Part shown: positions 52,884-61,044 of the stretch, one piece after another | Numbering within the stretch: position 1 is the stretch's first letter | Layout: every line of letters begins with the position of its first letter | NCBI GenBank assembly: GCA_947495135.1 | Contig: CANLXN010000002.1 | Location: 372,001-436,000 of the forward strand | Direction: 5' to 3' | DNA: 64,000 nucleotides | From: an uncultured Flavobacteriaceae bacterium | Lineage (GTDB): Bacteria; Bacteroidota; Bacteroidia; Flavobacteriales; Flavobacteriaceae | Notes under the pieces: generated by a model | Seen by the model: only the letters and a program-made list of their open reading frames with translations | What the model was told of the DNA's origin: nothing | The model's database searches: none | Program-made: the position numbers and the translations under genes

Positions 52884-53195
52884 ATGAAAAATTACAAAGC
52901 CTACATTAAAGAAGTGCATAACCACGATACGGTTACTGCAGTGGTGGAACAAGGTTCTCCCAATTCTAAAGAAATCAAGCTACAACTCTATGGAATGAAT
53001 TGCCAAGAGAAAGGAGGAAAACTTGGAATGAAAGACATTTTAAGTGATCTCATTTTGGGACGAGAAGTAGAAGTATTTTCACACAAATCGAAAAAGGGAA
53101 AAAAGCGAAATAAATTAGCCACCCTATTATTGGACGGTCTTGACGTAAATCAGTGGCTATCTCAGATGACGACTAGCGAATACGCTTTCTCATAA
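52884..53195 (+). CDS. Small SNase-like fold protein, probably degenerate
   Basis: The 103-residue protein has the pattern of staphylococcal-nuclease-like beta barrels (HDTVTAVVEQ, IKLQLYGMNCQEKGGKLGMK, LILGREVEVFS, KLATLLLDGLDVNQWL). The arginine-rich catalytic residues seen in active thermonucleases are not evident: positions near RLYG and GR read QLYG and KRNK. It lacks a signal peptide, so secretion is not expected. A perfect 7-bp hairpin (TTCAGTT/AACTGAA, 52863-52880) ends 3 nt before the ATG. Its 3' end overlaps the convergent DUF4230 gene by 6 nt. Confidence 0.6.
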   Translation: MKNYKAYIKEVHNHDTVTAVVEQGSPNSKEIKLQLYGMNCQEKGGKLGMKDILSDLILGREVEVFSHKSKKGKKRNKLATLLLDGLDVNQWLSQMTTSEYAFS

Positions 53196-53804
53196 TTTGA
53201 TAGTCTCTAAGTCTAATTCGGTGTTGATATCCCGCTCTTTATATTGCAGTCTCCAACCCATGGAATTGGTAAGAATATAAATTTTCTGCAATTCTGAAAT
53301 AAGCCTGTTTTGCGCATTCGTCTGTAGATCTGACGCTTCAATCTTACTTCTCAGAGATGCTTCTACACGCCTTTTGATCTTATTATAGTCACTTGCCTCG
53401 AACTGATTCAAGTAGTCCTGCGTCATATCGTAGTATTCAATATTGGGATTTATATTTAGTTCTGGTTCTGGAATACTCTTTATAGTAACTGTTTTGGTAA
53501 GTTTATCCAATTCGGTTTCTACTTTGCTTAAATCGTAAGCGATTGTTGCAGTCGCATTTACTACCACTAGCGCTTTTTTCTTAGCTGAAAGGATATCAAA
53601 ATAAAACTCTTTAGAATCTTCATAACTAAAGACTTGAGCATAAGAACCTTCGGTGACGATTAGTTTCCCAACATTATTGAGTTGCTTTTGTATGAGTGCC
53701 GTGTTTTGTTGCAGCTCTTGCTGCTGGTCCATATCGTGTTCACAATAGCGCAAACCAAATACAACGACTACTGCAATTACAATTCCGACGAAAATTTTAC
53801 GCAC
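53190..53804 (-). CDS. DUF4230 membrane-anchored protein
   Basis: The 204-residue protein begins with an uncleaved signal anchor (IFVGIVIAVVVVFGLRYCE) and continues with the DUF4230 region: VGKLIVTEGSYAQVFSYEDSK, then ALVVVNATATIAYDLSKVE, PELNINPNIEYYD and LISELQKIYILTNSMGWRL. Such proteins face the periplasm and have no known function. The start is GTG at 53804; the frame closes upstream after a few codons and has no ATG. The 3' end overlaps the SNase-like gene by 6 nt. Confidence 0.88.
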   Translation of the reverse strand: MRKIFVGIVIAVVVVFGLRYCEHDMDQQQELQQNTALIQKQLNNVGKLIVTEGSYAQVFSYEDSKEFYFDILSAKKKALVVVNATATIAYDLSKVETELDKLTKTVTIKSIPEPELNINPNIEYYDMTQDYLNQFEASDYNKIKRRVEASLRSKIEASDLQTNAQNRLISELQKIYILTNSMGWRLQYKERDINTELDLETIKL

Positions 53805-53926
53805 CTTTTTTATGGGTTAAGTTAATAATTTTTTACAGCTCTTCACAGGGTTTTACCTGTATTTAGAACTGAGTCCAATTAAACACGCCTCTTTTATTTA
53901 TCTTTAGTACAAAAACGCAAAGAATT

Positions 53927-54664
53927 ATGAATCAGCAAGAATTAGAAATCAAAAAGTTCGAATTAGAACAAAAGGTAAAACTAGAGGAATTAGAATTAAA
54001 AAAGAAAGAATTAGACCTTCGAATACAAGAACAACGATCCAAAAGGCTTGCTACCCCACTCACCTTGTCTATTGTAGGTGGACTGCTTACCTTATTAACT
54101 GGAATTACCCTTAATTTTTTTGATGACAAATCTCAAATTGCCCTTGAAGACCGCAAGTTTCAATCTTCTATCTTACTAAAAGCTGCCGAAGCTGAAAATT
54201 ACGACGACTTTTCAGATATCCTTATTACCTTTCAAGAGAACGGTTTGTTGGATATGGATTCTTTAAAGCTAGCGAGTTTTAGAAAGAAGCGCTTTATTTC
54301 AGAAAATTCGAAAGTAATTATTGCATCAAATGAGAAGGATTCGATAGTATCCATAGGGTCCATCGATACGCCTACCACAGAAAAATCGGTTTGGACCATT
54401 GTAGTTGGTGGGAAAGCAAACTTAACAGGTGCAACCAATGAAAAACAAAAAGCCCTAGAGGGTGAATTCGAAAATGCTGGTATTTGGTATAGAAACAACT
54501 ACTATAGAACCTGTGTTGGCAAATACCCCTCTGAGTCTAGCGCATTAACAGATCTCTTTAAAATTAAAGAGAGCATTAATAAAACTGCCTATATAGTAGA
54601 CCTCAACAAATGGTGCCCAAATTATACTTGGGATGCAGAAAAACAGGTGTATTACTGTAACTAG
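53927..54664 (+). CDS. Coiled-coil membrane protein with SPOR-like C-terminus
   Basis: The 245-residue protein starts with a long charged coiled coil (ELEIKKFELEQKVKLEELEL, about 1-40), has one membrane helix at about 45-62 (LTLSIVGGLLTLLTGITLNFF) and a C-terminal part with SPOR-like features: SVWTIVVGGKANL, YRTCVGKYPSESSALTDLFKI and TAYIVDLNKWCP. SPOR domains bind peptidoglycan stripped of stem peptides. The order coiled coil, helix, external domain suggests an N-in anchor with the SPOR-like part in the periplasm. The SPOR assignment is by pattern only. Confidence 0.62.
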   Translation: MNQQELEIKKFELEQKVKLEELELKKKELDLRIQEQRSKRLATPLTLSIVGGLLTLLTGITLNFFDDKSQIALEDRKFQSSILLKAAEAENYDDFSDILITFQENGLLDMDSLKLASFRKKRFISENSKVIIASNEKDSIVSIGSIDTPTTEKSVWTIVVGGKANLTGATNEKQKALEGEFENAGIWYRNNYYRTCVGKYPSESSALTDLFKIKESINKTAYIVDLNKWCPNYTWDAEKQVYYCN

Positions 54665-54702
54665 CATCAAAATAATACATCCAGCCAGACCTAAAAATAT
54701 CG

Positions 54703-54735
54703 AAAAACCCCTCTTGATTTCTCAAGAAGGGTTCT
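54703..54735 (-). terminator. Terminator of the giant HYR gene
   Basis: Read on the minus strand, AACCCTTCTTGA, loop GAAA, TCAAGAGGGGTTTTT. An almost identical copy follows the second HYR gene at 63275-63309. Confidence 0.9.
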
Positions 54736-54760
54736 ACTAAACTTCAATAATCTATTACAA

Positions 54761-57700
54761 TTATTCCTTAATCAATTGTTTAGTGATTTGTCCTTCTGGA
54801 CCAGAAATGAGTACCATATAAGTAGCACTAGTCAGTGATGAAACATTGATGGTTTCTTCACCAGTCATATCCCTTAGGTTTTTACTTATCACCAAGCGTC
54901 CTGTTATATCGTAAATCGCAACAGTTTCCAATTGGACACCTTGAGGGTTACTAATAGTCACAAAATCACTGGCTGGATTAGGATACATTACAACACTATC
55001 AACATCAATATTGTTGTCTCCTATTCCTAATAGACTTTCTACTGTTAGTTCGAAGGTACATTCTCCTAGGTTTCCGTAGGCATCTTCTGCACTAAGTGTT
55101 ACTGTATAAACCCCATCCGAAATTAGTGCTCCAGGAGCAGGATCTTGTGAAGTAATAGTCACAGGATCTGTACAATTATCTACTAGGGTCGCTTCTCCAG
55201 TTACAAAATAATCTGGCACTTCGTAGAACAAGTTTCCTTCTCCTGGATCTACCGTTTGATCTGCTGGACATGTAATTACTGGCGCTAGGGCATCAATAAC
55301 TGTTACCGTTGCAAAACAAGAAGAAAGATTTCCATTGCTATCTTCTGTAAATACCTGTACCTCTATTGGTGTTCCAATATCGCTGCAGTCAAACATCGTA
55401 ATATCTACTGCTGAAGTTGAAATACCACAGTTATCTGAGTTAGATTCAATCACATCATCGGCAGTAATCTCCACCATACCGTTTTGATCCAGTTCAACGG
55501 TAATATCCATACAATCCAGCTCTGGAGCTATATTGTCTTCTACCGTTACAATGGAAGTACAGGATGAAGCGTTTCCGTTTGTATCGGTTACGGTTAACGT
55601 AACTGTGTTTTCTCCAACATTCGAACAATCGAACGTATCCATATCAAGGTCGTAGGATACAATTCCACAAGCATCTGTAGAACCACCGTCTACATCGCTG
55701 CCTAAGATTGTAATGGTTCCCGTTGCATCGAGTTCTACGGTAATATCCATACATACAACATCTGGCATGGTAACGTCTTCAACAGTTACAACAGCAATAC
55801 ATGTTGAAATGTTTCCATTTACATCGGTTACTTCTAGCGTTACATTGTTTGGGCCCAAATTTGAACAATCGAAGGTATCCATATCAATAGCAATTGAAGC
55901 TACCCCACAATTATCTGTTGAGCCACCATCTACATCTGCTGCAACTATCATTGCATCTCCATTAGCATCCAATTGAATAGTAATATCCTGACAAACGGCC
56001 ATTGCTGGTTCATTGTCTGTTACTGTAATCGTGAAACTACATATGGTAGCATTTCCGCTACTATCGCTAGCTGTATAGGTTACAGTACTTAAACCTACAG
56101 GGAACATACTACCCGAAGGCAACCCTTCTGTTTGCATTACAGTCACATCACAATTGTCTATTGCAATCGCATCAGGGAAAACAACTTCTGCAAAGCAATC
56201 TCCTGGAGAAGTGTTCGCCATGACATCTGCCGGACAGGCAATTATTGGAGCTTCATTGTCTTCCACTGTAATTACAGTTGTGCAAGTCACAGTTTGACCG
56301 TTACCATCATCCACCGTCCAAATAACAGTAGTATCTCCTGTTAGAAGCACTTCACCGTCGATTGTAGCGGTTCCGTTTAAGTCGTTTGTAATGCTTCCAT
56401 CCGTACAGTTATCTGTAAAGGTTGCATCAAATTCAGTTCCAACTACCATGTATTGACATACCCCTGGATCTGTATCACGTGTTCCATTAGGAGCACAAGT
56501 AACAACCGGATCTTCATTGTCTTCAATAGTAATTACAGTAGTACAAGTAGCAGTTTGACCGTTACCATCATCTACAGTCCAAACTACAGTTGTATCTCCT
56601 TTAGCAAGAACTTCACCAGCAATAGTTGCTAAGCCATTTAAATCGTTAGTGATTGCACCAGTTGTACAGTTGTCTGTAAAAGTTGCATCGAATTCAGTTC
56701 CAACTACAGTATATTCACATAGACCTGGATCTGTACTAAGTGTTGTGTTAGGAGCACAAGTGATAACAGGGTCTTCGTTGTCTTCTACAGTTACCACTTG
56801 CATACAAGTATCTGTATTTCCAGATCCATCCGTGATCGTCCATACAACATTAGTTGTTCCTAGAGGATAAACATCACTAGCGTCTACTGTATTGTTATAA
56901 TCGTTTATTGCCTTAACACAAAGGCTTAAATCGTCCACATAGAATAATGGGATTGCTGCAGGATTAGGCTCAGTACCATTTGTTCCAAAAACATTCGTTG
57001 TTGGAAAGAAATTTATACCTCCCAATGAAACAGCTCCAGTATTGCTGTTAGTTCGATACCTATATGGGTGACTAATCACTGAAGTTCCATCTACAAAAAA
57101 CTCTGTAGTATCATTATCAAGATCGATTAAGTGCTTTACCTCAAACCATTGTCCCTGCGGGTAGGTAAAAGTGTTGAAGGTGCTATTTACATTATATTCT
57201 GCAGAACCGTCTGAGTTCCATTGTATTTGATGACCCCACTCAGGTCCTCCTGCTGGTCTTACAAATTTTTGAATATTTGTATATGCGGTATTCCCAGCTG
57301 GAACAAATAAGCTATAGGTAACTTCCCAAACTCCTGATGTCTGATTTCCGAAGTTATAAATTTGATCCACAGGACCTGCTGTTATCTTTAAACTTTGTGT
57401 CCCACTTTGTGCTTGTTCAGTAGAAACTTCTCCATTTTCTGTAGCCATTCCAGTCCAACCAACCCAATTAGGGTCTTGACCAGATATAGAACCTAAGGCA
57501 TAGCTATCTAGATCATCAGTTTGTACACAACCTCCAGTATCGAAGCAATTATCTGTAAATATAGGTGCAGGAACCGTAATTGTTGCTTCACACACCCCAG
57601 CATCATTGTCTTGGATTATTGGCCCGGAACAGATAATCTCAGGAGCTTCAGTATCATTTACTGTTACATCGAAGCTACATGTTGCTGTATTTCCGCTGGC

Positions 57701-59764
57701 ATCTGTTACCACAAAGGTGTTTGTTGTTGTCCCTACTGGGAAAACTGAGCCAGAAACAAAACCAGCTGTTTGAGCTGTGGTTGCTCCAGTACAGTTATCC
57801 GTTCCCACCGGAGTCGTATATGTTATTACCGCTCCACAAATACCCGCATCGTTATCCTGAGTGATATTTCCTAGACAAACAATCATTGGACCTTCATTGT
57901 CTTCAACAGTAATAACAGTAGAACAAATAGCAGTTTGTCCGTTTCCGTCATCTACTGTCCAAATTACAGTTGTATCTCCTTTTACAAGAATTTCACCAGC
58001 AATAGTTGCTAAGCCATTTAAGTCGTTAGTGATTACACCGGCAGTACAGTTGTCTGTAAAGGTTGCATCAAATTCAGTTCCAATAACAGTATATTCGCAT
58101 AGAGTTGGATCTGTAGTACGTGTTCCATTAGGAGCACAAGCAATCACAGGATCTTCATTATCTTCAACCGTTATTACAGCAGTACAGGTAGCTGTTCCTC
58201 CATTTACGGAAGTTACGGTCCATGTAACCGTAGTATTTCCAATTGGGAAGGTAGCCGGAGCATCATTTGTTATTGTTTCTCCCGGACACGCATCTGTAGC
58301 TGGGTTCCCTAAGGTAACACCAGAAGCGCTACAACTACCTGGGTCTGTAGCAACTGTAATAGCTAAAGGGCAAGTGTTTATAACCGCAGGACACATTTCA
58401 TCTCCACCCTGCAATCGGATTTCATACCAAAGAGATTCATCCGGGTTAGGAGTTATATTGGGGATTTCTATATCGGTTGTTTTAATTCCAGTTGTAGTGG
58501 GAGTAAATCGCATCGTAAATGTTTCGGTAGTTCCCGGGGGCATGCTATAAAGCCCAGGAACACTAAAATCTATTAATTCAAACTCAGGATTGGTAGAAGA
58601 AATTGCTTCCAGATTAACTCTTAAATCGTTTGTTCCAGCATTTCGAACCGTATAGGTCTTATCTGCAAAACTTCCTAGCGGCACCTCTCCAAAATCTGTG
58701 TCGTCTTCTAAAGACGGAGTTATGTCTCCGCTAGCAATTGAAATACCATTTCCAAGAACATCAATATCTGGGATTCCATCATTTAATACTAGATTTTTAA
58801 TCCAAACCCTATCCTCACCAGTGGATACAGACCCATCTTTCGTATATTGCCAAGTAACTGTATTTACTGAAGTTCCTGCTGGCATATCGATGGTTACTGC
58901 TTCCCAACCTGTTTGTCCTGACAAGGTTCTCATAGCATTATTGTTTACATAGACAGTAACTTTATCGAAGTTAAGCTGAGTATCGGCTTTCCAAAGAAAA
59001 GACACACTACTTTTATTTATAGGTGTTATTTTGAGCCTAGATAGTCCATTATGCTCAATAGTCCCAGAAGCAGCGGTATATGATCCCGAAACACCATTCG
59101 CCCAAGAACCTTGACTACCCCAAAAAGGACGACTTCCAGACCCTATTGGGTTCGCAAGATCCCCGTTACTTCCTTGGGGCTGTAATACCTGGGAAAGTGG
59201 AAATCTGGTATATCGATACTTTATAGTAGTTGTTAGAGACATCGCACTATTGCCTGCTACATGCGTATCTATTGTTTCAGAAAATTCATTGAGATTTGGG
59301 AATTCAACATATTGTCCAGAAATCGAAACTTTACAGTCTTCCAGTCTCGGTGTAGGAAAACAACGTGAACCATAATCATCTTCCCACATTTCTACCCACC
59401 AATTGACATAAGTAAAGTCGGTATTAGAACGCACTAGACCCTCCCTATCATAATTCTTAACATAGGGGCTATTATCGGCATCCACAGTTTGACAGTTGTA
59501 CCCTATCCCATCTGTATTAAGATAACCCAAAGCACCATTCCAAGTGTACTCTTCATCGCCAACCTCCGGGCAATTCCCCCTAAAGGAACTAAAAGTAGCC
59601 TGCATGTCCATATTTTGGGCTATTAGCCCATTGGCAGAAACCAAAGCGAGTAGCACTACAGGTAGCACTTTTAATAGTATTGTATAGAGGGCTTGTCTTT
59701 GCCGTTGTGCATTGCCAATAGCGGCTTGCATATACGTTCGTTTTGATATAGTTATTGTTTTCAT
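54761..59764 (-). CDS. Giant T9SS surface protein with HYR repeats and an inserted ConA-like domain
   Basis: The 1667-residue protein has an N-terminal hydrophobic segment (near residues 27-50), a region with ConA- or carbohydrate-binding-like beta strands up to about 330, an ASH-type domain (DTDFGEVPLGSFADKTYTV, about 345-450) and about ten HYR modules recognised by TDNC, PVGTTTV, DGNGQTA and CTTVITVEDNE. One HYR module is split at about 740-950 by a sugar-binding-like domain (DLDSYALGSISGQDPNWVGW). A T9SS domain ends it (MYPNPASDFVTI ... YMVLISGPEGQ ... KQLIKE). It is inferred to be a large adhesin. Upstream lie a phased ACG array and TACCTTGC. Confidence 0.9.
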   Translation of the reverse strand: MKTITISKRTYMQAAIGNAQRQRQALYTILLKVLPVVLLALVSANGLIAQNMDMQATFSSFRGNCPEVGDEEYTWNGALGYLNTDGIGYNCQTVDADNSPYVKNYDREGLVRSNTDFTYVNWWVEMWEDDYGSRCFPTPRLEDCKVSISGQYVEFPNLNEFSETIDTHVAGNSAMSLTTTIKYRYTRFPLSQVLQPQGSNGDLANPIGSGSRPFWGSQGSWANGVSGSYTAASGTIEHNGLSRLKITPINKSSVSFLWKADTQLNFDKVTVYVNNNAMRTLSGQTGWEAVTIDMPAGTSVNTVTWQYTKDGSVSTGEDRVWIKNLVLNDGIPDIDVLGNGISIASGDITPSLEDDTDFGEVPLGSFADKTYTVRNAGTNDLRVNLEAISSTNPEFELIDFSVPGLYSMPPGTTETFTMRFTPTTTGIKTTDIEIPNITPNPDESLWYEIRLQGGDEMCPAVINTCPLAITVATDPGSCSASGVTLGNPATDACPGETITNDAPATFPIGNTTVTWTVTSVNGGTATCTAVITVEDNEDPVIACAPNGTRTTDPTLCEYTVIGTEFDATFTDNCTAGVITNDLNGLATIAGEILVKGDTTVIWTVDDGNGQTAICSTVITVEDNEGPMIVCLGNITQDNDAGICGAVITYTTPVGTDNCTGATTAQTAGFVSGSVFPVGTTTNTFVVTDASGNTATCSFDVTVNDTEAPEIICSGPIIQDNDAGVCEATITVPAPIFTDNCFDTGGCVQTDDLDSYALGSISGQDPNWVGWTGMATENGEVSTEQAQSGTQSLKITAGPVDQIYNFGNQTSGVWEVTYSLFVPAGNTAYTNIQKFVRPAGGPEWGHQIQWNSDGSAEYNVNSTFNTFTYPQGQWFEVKHLIDLDNDTTEFFVDGTSVISHPYRYRTNSNTGAVSLGGINFFPTTNVFGTNGTEPNPAAIPLFYVDDLSLCVKAINDYNNTVDASDVYPLGTTNVVWTITDGSGNTDTCMQVVTVEDNEDPVITCAPNTTLSTDPGLCEYTVVGTEFDATFTDNCTTGAITNDLNGLATIAGEVLAKGDTTVVWTVDDGNGQTATCTTVITIEDNEDPVVTCAPNGTRDTDPGVCQYMVVGTEFDATFTDNCTDGSITNDLNGTATIDGEVLLTGDTTVIWTVDDGNGQTVTCTTVITVEDNEAPIIACPADVMANTSPGDCFAEVVFPDAIAIDNCDVTVMQTEGLPSGSMFPVGLSTVTYTASDSSGNATICSFTITVTDNEPAMAVCQDITIQLDANGDAMIVAADVDGGSTDNCGVASIAIDMDTFDCSNLGPNNVTLEVTDVNGNISTCIAVVTVEDVTMPDVVCMDITVELDATGTITILGSDVDGGSTDACGIVSYDLDMDTFDCSNVGENTVTLTVTDTNGNASSCTSIVTVEDNIAPELDCMDITVELDQNGMVEITADDVIESNSDNCGISTSAVDITMFDCSDIGTPIEVQVFTEDSNGNLSSCFATVTVIDALAPVITCPADQTVDPGEGNLFYEVPDYFVTGEATLVDNCTDPVTITSQDPAPGALISDGVYTVTLSAEDAYGNLGECTFELTVESLLGIGDNNIDVDSVVMYPNPASDFVTISNPQGVQLETVAIYDITGRLVISKNLRDMTGEETINVSSLTSATYMVLISGPEGQITKQLIKE

Positions 59765-59797
59765 AATAATTGATTTAACCAGAGTTATAATATGGTT

Positions 59798-59866
59798 GCA
59801 AGGTATTTTGAATGAACAGATTGTGAAATACGAGACCCCACGGGAATACTACGTAGCGTTACGTAG
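59798..59866 (-). promoter_or_regulatory. Phased ACG array and -7-like box upstream of the giant HYR gene
   Basis: ACG cores begin at 59830, 59840, 59851 and 59861 (spacings 10, 11, 10); the last two form the perfect palindrome CTACGTA-GCGT-TACGTAG. After 24 nt on the minus-strand downstream side comes TACCTTGC (59805-59798), a -7-like box. The layout is the same as at 60318-60386. It is probably the target of the nearby NarL-type regulator. Confidence 0.7.
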
Positions 59867-59941
59867 ATACATTTTAAGAATAGTTGAAATGTGAGCCTGA
59901 AGGGTACCTGAGAAGGAATTGAAAGATGGATAAATTGATGC

Positions 59942-60304
59942 TTACGCGAGGTAATTAAGGCGTGCCTGCATCATTTGGAATGTGTCATCCATATAAAGCA
60001 CCCCAACAATACTTAGTGATATGGGGCTTATGCTATACTCACAATCTGCATTAGGAAAAATAACGACAAATTTTGTTGCACTATTTTTTTCATAACAAAT
60101 CTTAATAATATCGAAGGCCGACAGGTATGGTAGATCGACGTCTAATATAGCCAGCATAGGTTGATGCTCTAAAATAAACTGGAGCACTTCCACTCCACTG
60201 GTTAGGCAGATAGTAGATTTAAATTTTTCAGTTTTCAACCCATGTACCAGTCCATGCGCATATACTTCTTGCCTATGAGCTATACATAATGTTGATTGTA
60301 CCAT
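59942..60304 (-). CDS. Stand-alone degenerate receiver (pseudo-receiver) protein
   Basis: Starting at the ATG at 60304 gives 120 residues, a single CheY-like domain without output (a GTG at 60361 would add a 19-residue basic leader overlapping the regulatory array). It is clearly related to the receiver of the adjacent regulator: QPMLAILDVDLPYLSAFDII versus KPMVAILDIDMPWLTGFEVI. The phospho-acceptor Asp55 is kept, but the acidic pair reads HR (CIAHRQE instead of IADDHP), the conserved Ser/Thr is lost (IFPNAD) and the conserved Lys is Met (LYMDDT). Normal phosphorylation is therefore unlikely; a partner-binding or antagonist role is inferred. Confidence 0.8.
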   Translation of the reverse strand: MVQSTLCIAHRQEVYAHGLVHGLKTEKFKSTICLTSGVEVLQFILEHQPMLAILDVDLPYLSAFDIIKICYEKNSATKFVVIFPNADCEYSISPISLSIVGVLYMDDTFQMMQARLNYLA

Positions 60305-60317
60305 GTTGACTTTTTTA

Positions 60318-60386
60318 GCAAGGTAGGATAACAAATTAGCAGAAAAGCTACGTAATAGCACGTGAAGAATACGTAAGGTTACGTAA
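60318..60386 (-). promoter_or_regulatory. Phased ACGT array and -7-like box upstream of the pseudo-receiver gene
   Basis: ACGT cores begin at 60350, 60360, 60371 and 60381 (spacings 10, 11, 10). After 24 nt comes TACCTTGC (60325-60318) ahead of the ATG at 60304. The array from 60349 matches the one at 59829 at 27 of 37 positions. The region lies between the regulator gene and the pseudo-receiver gene. Confidence 0.72.
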
Positions 60387-60392
60387 ACGGGA

Positions 60393-61043
60393 TTATTGGG
60401 TTAAAACTACATTTTTGTGTAACAAGGCCCAATGCACCAATGCGTTAGGTTCTTGAGCAATATCCAATTTCGCAATAATATTGCTTCTGTGTTTTTCTAT
60501 TGTTCTGGCTGAAACGCAGAGCGTTTCTGCAATTTTACTCGAAGACAAATGTTGTGCAATTAATTTGAGTATGGCCATTTCAGAAAAAGTTAAGAGCTTT
60601 AGTTTCTGTAATTCTTCAGAAGCATTTTCCAACGAAAAATTCTCAAAGGAACTGCTATAATACTCTTCACCTTTCAGCACGGAATGAATGCATTTTTCAA
60701 TTTCCGTGAATGAATCCTCCTTTAATAAATACCCATCTACATTATGAGATTTAGCCTCAGCAACATATTCTGCTTCTGCATGAAGTGAAAGTATGATGAA
60801 TTGGGTAGTAATGCCTTTTTTTCTTACCGACGCGATTACCTCAAAACCAGTTAACCAAGGCATATCAATATCCAAAATAGCGACCATTGGTTTCGTACTT
60901 AAGATGAGTTCCAGTGCTTGTGTTCCATTGGCAGCTTGCCCAAGAACAGTATAGTTGTGTTTTAGCAGTTTTTCATACAATCCAGACAAGAGGATGGGAT
61001 GGTCATCTGCAATAACAAGAGATATTTCATTATTTGGGATCAT
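60393..61043 (-). CDS. NarL/FixJ-type response regulator
   Basis: The ATG at 61043 gives 216 residues and lies 1 nt after the kinase stop codon; the longer frame would use a TTG. The receiver has IADDHP (Asp13-14), phospho-acceptor Asp58 in AILDIDMPW, Ser in LSLHAE and Lys in YLLKEDS, so it is intact. The output is a LuxR/GerE HTH (LTFSEMAILKLIAQHL...IAETLCVSARTIEKHRSNI). It should be phosphorylated by the TPR kinase encoded just upstream and bind DNA; the ACGT arrays at 59829-59866 and 60349-60386 are the natural candidates. Confidence 0.95.
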   Translation of the reverse strand: MIPNNEISLVIADDHPILLSGLYEKLLKHNYTVLGQAANGTQALELILSTKPMVAILDIDMPWLTGFEVIASVRKKGITTQFIILSLHAEAEYVAEAKSHNVDGYLLKEDSFTEIEKCIHSVLKGEEYYSSSFENFSLENASEELQKLKLLTFSEMAILKLIAQHLSSSKIAETLCVSARTIEKHRSNIIAKLDIAQEPNALVHWALLHKNVVLTQ

Positions 61044-61044
61044 A

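Noticed and set aside
57861-58550. A 229-residue plus-strand reading frame inside the giant HYR gene
   Set aside because: It is antisense to the long minus-strand frame, has no domain or signal, and arises from the repeat composition.
54761-59764. Repeats in the giant HYR gene as a CRISPR or other DNA repeat array
   Set aside because: The repeats are diverged coding modules of about 80 residues in one continuous frame, not short identical repeats with spacers.
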